Positions 1 to 6,520 of a stretch of 7,692 bases of DNA are shown here, piece after piece. Source of the DNA: Thermoplasmata archaeon (GTDB taxonomy: Archaea > Thermoplasmatota > Thermoplasmata > Lutacidiplasmatales > UBA184); NCBI GenBank assembly GCA_030042955.1, contig JASHYQ010000303.1, forward strand, positions 1 through 7,692, read 5' to 3'. The position numbers and the translations under genes were made by a program. Within the stretch, counting starts at the first letter, position 1. Every line of letters begins with the position of its first letter. The notes under the pieces were generated by a model, which was given only the letters and a program-made list of their open reading frames with translations, searched no databases and was not told the origin of the DNA.

Positions 1-199
1 CTCGTCAACGAGTCGCCTTCGTCCTCGCGAGGATATCGTATAGCCGAGGTCCTCGGAGACTCGACACGGTCCTCGCACTATGATGCCCCGCGATGCATCG
101 ACTTCCGAGAAACTGACTCCCCGCCTTGTTCTCTTCGAGGTGCCGCGAGGAAGCTACCGCGGGAGCGAGGGCTTGTTCTGATTCGAGAGAACGGAACCT
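1..199. other. Upstream region without a recognisable gene; palindrome cluster
   Basis: I see no convincing coding sequence here. The plus strand is open in one frame from the left edge to about 291, but the translation resembles no family I know and runs into the pirin gene in another frame. The stretch holds two perfect palindromes: CCTCGCGAGG at 23-32 and CCGAGG-T-CCTCGG at 44-56. The heptamer GTCCTCG occurs at about 21, 49 and 70. An AT-richer patch (GATATCGTATAG, about 32-43) could be a TATA-type element, but it lies ~160 bases before the pirin start and may serve a gene outside the window. No strong ribosome-binding site precedes position 200. Confidence 0.4.
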
Positions 200-970
200 A
201 TGTCGGAGCCCCGCGCACCGCCGAATGGCGGCGTCCAAATCGTAGTGCGATTGCGTCAGTCGATCTTCCAGGCCTCCGGGAAGATTGACGGAGGTTCGTT
301 CCACGGGAGGTGGCATTTCGCTTTCGACATGTACCGCGATCTCCAACACGAGCGCTTCGGGAACCTTCGTGTCCTTAACGACGACACCCTCGATCCGGGC
401 GCGACCTGGCCGCTTCATCCCCACCGCTACAACGAGGTAGTGACCTACGTCGCAGCCGGAGAGTTCCGTCACGAAGACGAACGCGGCAAGGGGGGAGTGC
501 TTCACCAGGGAGGTGTCCAGCACACCACCGTGGGTACCGGAATGCTTCACGCCGAGATCAACAATCGCCCGGACGTCCCGATGCGGTTCGTTCAAATCTG
601 GTTCATTCCCGAGAGGCTCGACCTCCCGCCCAGCGTGGAGCAGCGCGAGATCCCGAGAAGTGAGCGGACGAATCGATGGGTTCCTTTGGTCTCGTCTCAC
701 GTGCCGGGCACCCTCCCGCTTCGCGCCGACGGGACGGTCCTCTCCTCCTATCTCGAGAAGGACAAGTCGGTCGAGTTTCCCGTCGCGAAGGGCCACGGTC
801 TCTATCTCTACGTCCTCGATGGGGGTCCGATCCGACTCAACGGAGCCTCGATCCGGGCGCTTGATGCCGCCCAAATCACCGGCAATGGGACGACCTCCAC
901 GAATGCTGAGAACGACTCCGAGCTGATTCTGCTCGAGGTCAACCTGTCGAAACGCTGGCCTAGGGAGTGA
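200..970 (+). CDS. Pirin-family bicupin protein
   Basis: A 256-residue protein of the pirin family, cupin proteins that usually bind one iron in the N-terminal barrel; some members show quercetin 2,3-dioxygenase activity, but the physiological role is generally unknown. Seen: an HPHR motif (H73, H75) followed by 'YNEVVTYV', and 'GTGMLHAEIN' with H117 and E119. These give the three-His/one-Glu metal set expected of the family. The 'QIWFIP' strand that typically follows is at 132-137. Residues ~145-256 form the second, metal-free cupin half ('LYLYVLDGG'). Length is in the family's normal range. ATG at 200 is the first start after an in-frame TGA at 179; there is no obvious Shine-Dalgarno, so a leaderless transcript is possible. 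It faces the minus-strand secreted-protein gene across a 313-base gap. Family assignment is firm; the substrate cannot be told. Confidence 0.9.
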   Translation: MSEPRAPPNGGVQIVVRLRQSIFQASGKIDGGSFHGRWHFAFDMYRDLQHERFGNLRVLNDDTLDPGATWPLHPHRYNEVVTYVAAGEFRHEDERGKGGVLHQGGVQHTTVGTGMLHAEINNRPDVPMRFVQIWFIPERLDLPPSVEQREIPRSERTNRWVPLVSSHVPGTLPLRADGTVLSSYLEKDKSVEFPVAKGHGLYLYVLDGGPIRLNGASIRALDAAQITGNGTTSTNAENDSELILLEVNLSKRWPRE

Positions 971-1283
971 CTCCGCGGTCCTCGCTCTAGGATTGGGACG
1001 AGGGGGACCCGCTCCCTCATGCCCCCTGCGGCTCGCCCCCGTCTCGAGGGCCAGGGAACTTCCGGCCCCGCCATCCCTCCGACCGACCTAGAAGCCCTGA
1101 ACCGCTCCGGGCTGTCCGGAAGTCGAGCTTTTCTGGCCTTCCTGGACGGGGCTTGCAAGTCAGTTTCCTTCGCATCGCCACTCCACTCGTTGACGGTTGG
1201 CCTTGAGTGAGGCGTCGGGCAAGCGGTCCTCCCCTCGAATCGTCGCCCAGGGACCGGCGGGTCCTCCCCTCGGAAGCCGAGGG
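971..1283. other. Non-coding gap between convergent genes
   Basis: This separates the stops of the pirin gene (970) and the minus-strand secreted protein (1284). A 63-codon plus-strand reading frame at 1019-1210 has no family resemblance and no ribosome-binding site, so I do not call it. The gap contains an 8-bp inverted repeat (ACTTCCGG at 1058-1065 with CCGGAAGT at 1116-1123). It also has a 13-base direct repeat, GGTCCTCCCCTCG, at 1225-1237 and 1260-1272. No RNA gene is visible. Confidence 0.5.
1106..1132 (+). terminator. Possible terminator after the pirin gene
   Basis: A short stem TCCGG-gctgt-CCGGA (1106-1120) is followed after eight bases by a TTTT run (1129-1132). This sits ~140 bases after the pirin stop. 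Archaeal termination relies mainly on T-runs, and four T's is short, so this is only a candidate. Confidence 0.25.
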
Positions 1284-3785
1284 CTACGTCCGAAGGAAGA
1301 GGACCACGACCTGCTGGGAGGTCCAGTACACGGTCAGTTCGGACGGGGCGACCGGCGCGTACCCCTTCACGGTCTTCACGGTGTAACTGTAGGTTCCGTT
1401 AGCGAGGAGGACGTCGATGGTTGTCCCTGACGTGGAAAGGGCCTCGCTTCGGCTGTGCCCTGCGAACAGCCCGGTGATCCTCACGCTCCAGTGGGTGTGC
1501 GGCGTCAGACCCACCTCGACAAACGCGACCTGGTAGGTCGACGCCACGTAGGCGAGCTTGAGCTGGACCGAGCCGCTCTCGATGTCAACCCAGCCTGAGG
1601 TTGGAAGGGCGGAGCCCTCCTCGGTGAGCTGCACGCTGTACCCGTCGATTGGCCCCACCAGATACGGATACCACCCCGGGGTCAAGTTGGAGGTCGAAAC
1701 CGATCCCCGGGACGTGCAGGTCTCCACCCCGCCGAACTCAGCGCACCACGTTGTCCCGTGGGGCAGACCAGTTGCAGAAAACACGACTGTCGACGTCGGA
1801 CCGTGGCGGAAGTCTACGTCCGTCGTGACGGACGTCCCGTTCACCGTCACGTTCCCGACCGGCGAAATCCCGGACAACTGATCGCCGTGCGGGCCTACGA
1901 GAACGTACTCGTAGGTCCCGTTCGGCACCTGGAAAACGTACGTCGGCGGCGTCGACAGGGCGGAGGGCGCAATCGCCTCTGGAGCCTCGCATCCAGCACA
2001 GACCAGCAGGAGGCGCGGAGACCAAGCCACGGTCGTGGTCAACGAACTCCCGAAGTACGGAGCCAAAAGCTCGATCTTGGTGAACATGACGTTGTAGAGA
2101 CAGGTGCTGCACGGCGGGTCCACCATAAACCGTAAGACCGAGGCGCTCACCGAGAACCCGAGGCTGTCGGTCAGAGTCACCTGGACGGAGTACGTGCCCG
2201 AAACGGTCGGGGCGCACGTGACGGTCACCTGGGTATCGATGGCGTGGCACGGGGGCGGCAGACCCGACCAGGCGTACCTGTACGGTGGGTCCCCCAAACC
2301 CGAGTAGGCCTGAAAGGTGACCGGCGTGAACACGGTCACGCTCGAGACCGTCACATTCGACGAAGAGGCGCTCAGCGATACCACCGGGTCCGGGAACACC
2401 TGCACTACCACGCCAGTGTACGTGGGGAGCCCGAGCGGATTGGGGAGGACACCTTCCACCGTCCCGTCAGACGCCTGGGCAATCCCTTGGATCCGATACT
2501 GTCCGGGTGTCGAGAATAGTGCGCTCCACTCGCACGGATGGCTGCTCGGCCCCGCGGGGCTGCCGTTCACCCACCAGAGGCACGTCGACAGGGTCAGCGT
2601 GGTGTTGGGCGTGACCATGAACACTCCCGTCGACTGGCCGAGGTCGATCGGGTTGGGGCCCGCGTCGGGGGTGGCCGTCCACGGACCGACTGCGTTCGTC
2701 GTGAACTGCGTAAGGCCTAGGGACGAGCCACCATACAGGAGGTTGAGCCACGCGCTGACGTTCTGGCCTCCTACGAGGTCGACCCCCTCACTGTCGGGCT
2801 GCGCGACCTGGCGGTAGATTGTCTGAGGGGTGGCGTTCAACGTCGCAGGAGAGAAGACCCCCAGAGTGCAGTTCGTGTTGGTCGCCGGGACCCACTCATG
2901 CTGCCAGGCCGCGTAGGTCGTGATGCTGAGCCGATCTGGGGAGTTCATCAGGTAGCTGACCTCCGGCAGGTGGAAGAACGGGCACGACGTCGCGCTCATG
3001 TACGATTCCGTCGCCGGACCGACGAAATATCCGAACTTGCTCGATGGATTCGGGAAGTTGAGCCAGGTTGAGGCCGTTATGTGATGTGCGGAAAACTCAG
3101 GTTGAGTTTGAATGTTGGTCGCCGTCTTCCCCTGGGTGAGGTCGGTGTAGGTCAGGCAGACACTGCCGGTGCCGCCCATCGGGCAATTGAGTGACATGCT
3201 AAGCGACACCTCGTCGCCGGCGTTCGGAACGAACGGCTGGCTACACAGCCCGGATTGCCACCACGTCGCGCCCTTGACGACGGAGCCCGTGTTGTTCCAG
3301 AGTGCGAAAAAGATCCGATACGTGGGCAGGGCGCATAGGCTGAATCCGAGGTTCCAATTCTCGCCAAACGCCATCTGGATCCAGTCGCCTTGCGCCGTCA
3401 CCCCATTCAGCTCGTAGCCGGTGGCGGTGGGGCTCGTCGGCAAGGTGAACGCGACCGACAGATTCGTGAACGCTTGGCTCGAGTTGGAGTTCTCGACCAT
3501 CGGTTGGACCCCGGTCTGGTAGTAGAACTGCGGATCGGTGGTCGACGGGAACCCCACCTGCTCGCTCGTTTCGGACGAGGCTCGCGGCAGGAGCGGGGCG
3601 CGGGCCGGCCCGACGGCCCTTGAGGGACCTGCGGCTAGCGAGCCGATCGTGCTCCCCACCTTTCCCTCGAACAGGACGAGACCTACCGAACCGCTGGTGG
3701 CCATGATCAGGGCAACCGTCACCGTGAGCACCGCGGGGGCCGGTCGAACACTCGCCTTCCCTGCAGGCGCCCTGTTCAGCCCCAC
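1284..3785 (-). CDS. Large secreted or membrane-anchored protein with PKD-like and 'GLPxGTxW' beta repeats
   Basis: About 833 residues, exported and apparently all-beta. I chose GTG at 3785 because AGGTGA lies 4 bases upstream in the mRNA; an in-frame GTG at 3818 would add 11 residues but has no such site. Numbering from 3785: a basic N-region, then a hydrophobic helix at ~17-39 (uncleaved anchor or signal peptide). A large domain at ~87-330 has 'GDWIQ' (133-137), 'AGDEVSLSMSL' (~189-199) and 'GPATE' (256-260). PKD/Ig-like modules lie at ~366-465 and ~466-556; the second has 'WSGLPPPC', 'TCAP' and 'GTYSVQVTLTDS'. Three C-terminal repeats (~563-660, 665-747, 750-833) end in 'NGTY-Y' or 'GWYPY' strands, two with 'GLP-GTTW'-type openings. 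There are 16 cysteines and at least 13 N-x-S/T sequons, as expected outside the cell, and no C-terminal anchor. The modular type is common in Thermoplasmatota surface proteins; adhesion or hydrolase function is unproven. Confidence 0.85.
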   Translation of the reverse strand: MGLNRAPAGKASVRPAPAVLTVTVALIMATSGSVGLVLFEGKVGSTIGSLAAGPSRAVGPARAPLLPRASSETSEQVGFPSTTDPQFYYQTGVQPMVENSNSSQAFTNLSVAFTLPTSPTATGYELNGVTAQGDWIQMAFGENWNLGFSLCALPTYRIFFALWNNTGSVVKGATWWQSGLCSQPFVPNAGDEVSLSMSLNCPMGGTGSVCLTYTDLTQGKTATNIQTQPEFSAHHITASTWLNFPNPSSKFGYFVGPATESYMSATSCPFFHLPEVSYLMNSPDRLSITTYAAWQHEWVPATNTNCTLGVFSPATLNATPQTIYRQVAQPDSEGVDLVGGQNVSAWLNLLYGGSSLGLTQFTTNAVGPWTATPDAGPNPIDLGQSTGVFMVTPNTTLTLSTCLWWVNGSPAGPSSHPCEWSALFSTPGQYRIQGIAQASDGTVEGVLPNPLGLPTYTGVVVQVFPDPVVSLSASSSNVTVSSVTVFTPVTFQAYSGLGDPPYRYAWSGLPPPCHAIDTQVTVTCAPTVSGTYSVQVTLTDSLGFSVSASVLRFMVDPPCSTCLYNVMFTKIELLAPYFGSSLTTTVAWSPRLLLVCAGCEAPEAIAPSALSTPPTYVFQVPNGTYEYVLVGPHGDQLSGISPVGNVTVNGTSVTTDVDFRHGPTSTVVFSATGLPHGTTWCAEFGGVETCTSRGSVSTSNLTPGWYPYLVGPIDGYSVQLTEEGSALPTSGWVDIESGSVQLKLAYVASTYQVAFVEVGLTPHTHWSVRITGLFAGHSRSEALSTSGTTIDVLLANGTYSYTVKTVKGYAPVAPSELTVYWTSQQVVVLFLRT

Positions 3786-3817
3786 CCACTCACCTGGTTG
3801 CAGGGTCCCCACGTGCA

Positions 3818-3836
3818 CAAGGGCTAAAGACCCTTG
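3818..3836 (-). promoter_or_regulatory. Palindrome over a TATA-like element upstream of the secreted-protein gene
   Basis: Read on the minus strand this is CAAGGG-TCTTTAG-CCCTTG, a perfect 6-7-6 inverted repeat with the TTTA core in its spacer. Its centre lies ~42 bases before the proposed GTG at 3785, which would place an archaeal transcription start near 3800 and leave a short leader carrying the AGGTGA site. A repressor covering a TATA box is one reading; a chance hairpin is the other. The remaining divergent region up to 4091 shows only a second TTTAG-type element (4034-4038) that might serve the plus-strand gene. Confidence 0.3.
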
Positions 3837-4091
3837 GAACAGGAAATGGCCCTCGTTACGGGACCCACCTGCCGAATCCAGATACGATGCGGATTCCCGT
3901 ACCCGGCCGATCCCTGGGACCGGGACCGTGCAGGCTATGTTTCAGCGCGAAGGGCGCAGCCCTGCAGGCCAGGCTCCGTCAGCGGCGCTCACGCCGGGTC
4001 TCGCGGGGACCCCCGGGGCTCTCGACACCGAGCTTTAGGAGGCGGGCCCGGTCCCCCCTGGCACGGACGCGCAACGGAGACCCAGAGTGCC

Positions 4092-4661
4092 TTGAACGCA
4101 GAGCGGCCCGTCGGCGTGCTCTGGGGAAGATTCAACCCTCCCCACGTCGGCCACCTGAGGCTGGTCCAGCGGTTCCGGAAGCGGTGCCGGCTGACGGTCG
4201 TCATCGGCTCCGCGGAGCGCCGGAACGAGAGGGCCAACCCGTTCGGCGGGGACGAGCGGAGGTCGATGATGGAGGGGTACCTGCGGGAGCTCGGGATACG
4301 GGACGTCCGCGTCGTGGCGCTCCCCGACGGTCCGTCCGTCTCCTGGGCCCTCCAGAACATGCTCCGTAGGTGCCGTCCTGAGCTCGTCTTCCTTTCCACG
4401 GAGCGGAGCAGGCTCGCCAAGCTGGCCGAACGGAAGGTCCGCGTCGTTCGTTTTCGACGCACCGGTCGGGTATCCTCCACGCGCCTCCGCGACTCCATCG
4501 CTGCCGGAAGGGGGGACTGGGTGCGATGGACCGGGGCCTCCGTGGCCCGGTGGATCCTCACCCACGACGGGGTCGCAAGGATTCGCAGGGCGAGGTCTCG
4601 TTCGGGGGCGTCGAGCGCACCGAGGCGCTCCGCTCGGCGACGGAGGGCGCGCGCCGCGTGA
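4092..4661 (+). CDS. Nicotinamide-nucleotide adenylyltransferase (archaeal NMNAT type)
   Basis: A 189-residue nucleotidyltransferase that joins NMN and ATP to make NAD in the cytoplasm, the last step of NAD synthesis or salvage. Seen, numbering from TTG 4092: 'GRFNPPHVGHL' near the N-terminus with the HxGH signature (H18, H21); 'GSAERRNERANPF' (~39-51); the following 'ER' pair (55-56); and 'SSTRLRD' (128-134), the C-terminal ATP-binding motif. 'DGVARIRRA' (~159-167) is where archaeal NMNATs usually end. TTG is the only start candidate close before the 'GVLWGRF' strand, with GGAG 12 bases upstream; an ATG at 3834 is in frame but would add 86 residues unlike the family. The last ~22 residues (RSRSGASSAPRRSARRRRARAA) are an unusual Arg/Ser/Ala tail. 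It converges on the membrane protein at 4783. A related RibL- or CoaD-like adenylyltransferase is less likely. Confidence 0.85.
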   Translation: MNAERPVGVLWGRFNPPHVGHLRLVQRFRKRCRLTVVIGSAERRNERANPFGGDERRSMMEGYLRELGIRDVRVVALPDGPSVSWALQNMLRRCRPELVFLSTERSRLAKLAERKVRVVRFRRTGRVSSTRLRDSIAAGRGDWVRWTGASVARWILTHDGVARIRRARSRSGASSAPRRSARRRRARAA

Positions 4662-4782
4662 GGGTGCGCCAGCGTACCGAGCTCGGACCCGAAGGACCCC
4701 ATGGGACCCGGTGCTTCGGGGTCGGCTGAGGACGGCCCGGGATCCCCTACTCGGAGCGGGGCCCGACGCGCTCCCCTCGAGC

Positions 4783-5496
4783 CTACGAGGGAGGTGAGCC
4801 CGGCTCTGCGACCTCGCCCGGCCGCCCTGCCTCGGCAGCGGGCCGCGGGTCGGGGCCCGGCTCGGCCAGGATCGTCCGGTGCGCGTCTACGTACGCGGCG
4901 AGGAGGAGGAAGTACGACACGAACAGGTACGACGCAAGGGAGTCGACCGGAGCGAGGAACGACGGGACCGTGAACGAGCGGCTTGCGACCAGGTGGAGAA
5001 CGGTCGGGAGGTTGGCGGCCATGCTCCCCCCCACGAACCCGGCGACGAGCAGCGCCCAGGCGAGGGAGGCGATGAGCAGGGCCTTGCTCGGGCGCGGAAC
5101 GAGGTGGAAGACGAGGAGCGCGTAGGTGACGAACGTTCCCAGGACCAGGGAGCCGACCGCGGCTCCGAACAACCCACGGGACCAGTCGGGGACCCCCAGC
5201 GCGGGCCGCGCCAGCAGCAGGCCGACGACCGCCGCCGCGACCACCGCGCCGAGGAGGCTGAGCCCGAAGACGAGGTGGGCCCGACGGACCCGCGAGCGGT
5301 GGAGGGCGTTCCACTCGTGCTGGCCGATCCAGACGAACAGTAGGCCCGCGAGGGTGACCGCCACCGGGAGCACGAACAGCACGTTCACGCCCGGACGGTA
5401 GCTTCCCCGAGAGGCGAACGAGTACAGCTCGGCCCCGCCCTCGATCGCGAAGCCAAGGGAGAGGATCGTGAGGCTGATCCGCGTGTTCGTCGTCAT
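4783..5496 (-). CDS. Uncharacterised multi-pass membrane protein
   Basis: A 237-residue protein I do not recognise. Hydrophobic segments at ~36-58, 72-97, 107-132, 138-160 and 185-204, plus a weaker one at ~8-28, suggest five or six membrane helices. Short loops carry Arg/His clusters ('HRSRVRRAH', ~66-74). The C-terminus (~210-237) is a polar Pro/Glu/Ala/Gly tail probably on one face of the membrane. No catalytic motif or transporter signature is visible. ATG at 5496 gives a sensible short N-terminus; no Shine-Dalgarno is seen. The gene is divergent from the methyltransferase (127 bases between starts) and convergent with the NMNAT gene, so it is probably transcribed alone. Residue composition strongly supports a real coding frame over the very long competing antisense frames in this GC-rich stretch. 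Confidence 0.75.
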   Translation of the reverse strand: MTTNTRISLTILSLGFAIEGGAELYSFASRGSYRPGVNVLFVLPVAVTLAGLLFVWIGQHEWNALHRSRVRRAHLVFGLSLLGAVVAAAVVGLLLARPALGVPDWSRGLFGAAVGSLVLGTFVTYALLVFHLVPRPSKALLIASLAWALLVAGFVGGSMAANLPTVLHLVASRSFTVPSFLAPVDSLASYLFVSYFLLLAAYVDAHRTILAEPGPDPRPAAEAGRPGEVAEPGSPPS

Positions 5497-5590
5497 CGCC
5501 GGGGCGCCCGGACGAGCGACGGGACCCCACTTACGTCTGCCGACGGAGGTGCACCGACACGGGAGGGGGGCCGCGTCGCGCGCCCGCGAG

Positions 5591-5598
5591 CCCTATCT
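5591..5598 (+). promoter_or_regulatory. Possible TATA-like element for the methyltransferase gene
   Basis: CCCTATCT lies ~26-33 bases before the ATG at 5624, the spacing expected for a leaderless archaeal transcript. The absence of a Shine-Dalgarno before that ATG agrees with this. The match to a TATA box is poor, so this is a weak call. Confidence 0.25.
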
Positions 5599-5623
5599 GG
5601 GATCGGGCCACAGCCTTCCCAGC

Positions 5624-6520
5624 ATGGCGGGCACCTGGAACCGCATCGCCCGGTGGAGGGATCGCAGGATGGGAGAGCGGGGCGACCTCTGGCACCGCGG
5701 ACTGGTCGACCCGTCCGTTTGCCGGCTGCTGGGGCCCGTGCGAGGGCTGCGGGTCCTCGACCTCGCCTGTGGGAACGGCTACCTGGCGCGTTCGCTCGCC
5801 CGGCAGGGCGCGCGCGAGGTCGTCGGCCTCGACCGGTCGACCGCATCGATCCGGCTCGCTCGGGCGCGAGAGCGCCGTGGACCGGCCGGGGTACTTTTCC
5901 GGGTTGGGGAGGCGACCCGGCTGCCGTTCGAGGAGGGCCGCTTCGACCGGGTCGTCGCGAACATGGCGCTCATGGACATCGAGGACGCCGCGGCGGCGGT
6001 CCGCGAGGCGGCGAGAGTGCTGGCCCCGGGAGGACGGTTCGTCTTCTCGATCTGCCATCCGTGCTTCGACCTGGACGACCGCAGCGCCTGGTCGATCGAG
6101 CGGGGGTACGACGCCGCCGGATTCTACGAGCGCGTCTACCGCAAGGTCCGGGGGTACCGTGAGGAGCGGCGCACGAGGGCCCCGTGGCGCGTGCGCCCCG
6201 GGGCGGTCGCCTGGACCGAGAGCTTTCACCGCACGCTCGCGACCTACAGCCGCTATCTGCAGGACGCCGGGCTCGCGATCGCCCGGCTCGAGGAGCCGGC
6301 GCCCGACGCGGAGGTCGTGGAGCTGAGCCCGCAGGGGCCCTACCTGCGCGAGATCCCTCTGCACCTCGTGGTCGAGGCGGTCCCCCTCGGGGTCGCTAGA
6401 TCGGGGTCGGGGTCGCGAACGCGGGGACGTAGTCGGCCGAAAGGCGCCCCACGATCGGGATCGCGTGCCCGCAGCCGCGGCAGCGGTTCTGCGCGTCGAG
6501 GTTCCAAGAGCGGATCGTGA
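5624..6520 (+). CDS. Class I SAM-dependent methyltransferase (Methyltransf_11 type), with an anomalous C-terminal tail
   Basis: A 298-residue predicted methyltransferase. From ATG 5624: motif I 'VLDLACGNG' (44-52) binds SAM; the acidic residue after strand 2 is D70 in 'VVGLDRS'; 'GEATRLPF' (96-102) and 'FDRVVANMALMDIED' (107-121) are the usual next elements; 'RVLAPGGRFVFSICHPCF' (131-148) is the post-I/motif III region. The C-terminal cap 'ESFHRTLATYSRYLQDAGLAI' (199-219) followed by 'LEEP' resembles UbiE/YjhP-like small-molecule methyltransferases; the substrate is unknown. ATG 5624 is preferred over upstream starts because the family begins close to it. Recognisable sequence ends near 'LHLVVEAVP' (246-254). 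The following ~43 residues are Ser/Gly/Arg/Lys low-complexity and lie antisense to the radical SAM gene for 125 bases. This looks like read-through after a lost stop or frameshift: a TAG at 6397-6399 lies in another frame. Confidence 0.85.
   Translation: MAGTWNRIARWRDRRMGERGDLWHRGLVDPSVCRLLGPVRGLRVLDLACGNGYLARSLARQGAREVVGLDRSTASIRLARARERRGPAGVLFRVGEATRLPFEEGRFDRVVANMALMDIEDAAAAVREAARVLAPGGRFVFSICHPCFDLDDRSAWSIERGYDAAGFYERVYRKVRGYREERRTRAPWRVRPGAVAWTESFHRTLATYSRYLQDAGLAIARLEEPAPDAEVVELSPQGPYLREIPLHLVVEAVPLGVARSGSGSRTRGRSRPKGAPRSGSRARSRGSGSARRGSKSGS

Noticed and set aside
5..874. Minus-strand frame (289 codons) antisense to the pirin gene
   Set aside because: The pirin metal-binding motifs on the plus strand show which frame is real.
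1019..1210. Small plus-strand frame (63 codons) after the pirin gene
   Set aside because: It has no ribosome-binding site, no recognisable domain and no supporting context.
3834..4091. 86-residue N-terminal extension of the NMNAT from an ATG at 3834
   Set aside because: The family starts a few residues before the 'GVLWGRF' strand; the extension has no domain features and crosses the divergent promoter region.
4686..4723. Inverted repeat GACCCGAAG / CTTCGGGGTC between convergent genes, as a bidirectional terminator
   Set aside because: The pairing is imperfect (one bulged G) and no T-run follows on either strand; in this composition it could easily be chance.
3989..5530. Very long minus-strand open frame (513 codons) across the NMNAT and membrane-protein genes
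   Set aside because: Its translation is Arg/Pro/Gly-rich with no family features. It overlaps two well-supported genes, as expected for a spurious frame in GC-rich DNA.
5531..6364. Minus-strand frame (277 codons) antisense to the methyltransferase
   Set aside because: The plus strand carries clear SAM-methyltransferase motifs; the antisense product has low-complexity composition and no motifs.
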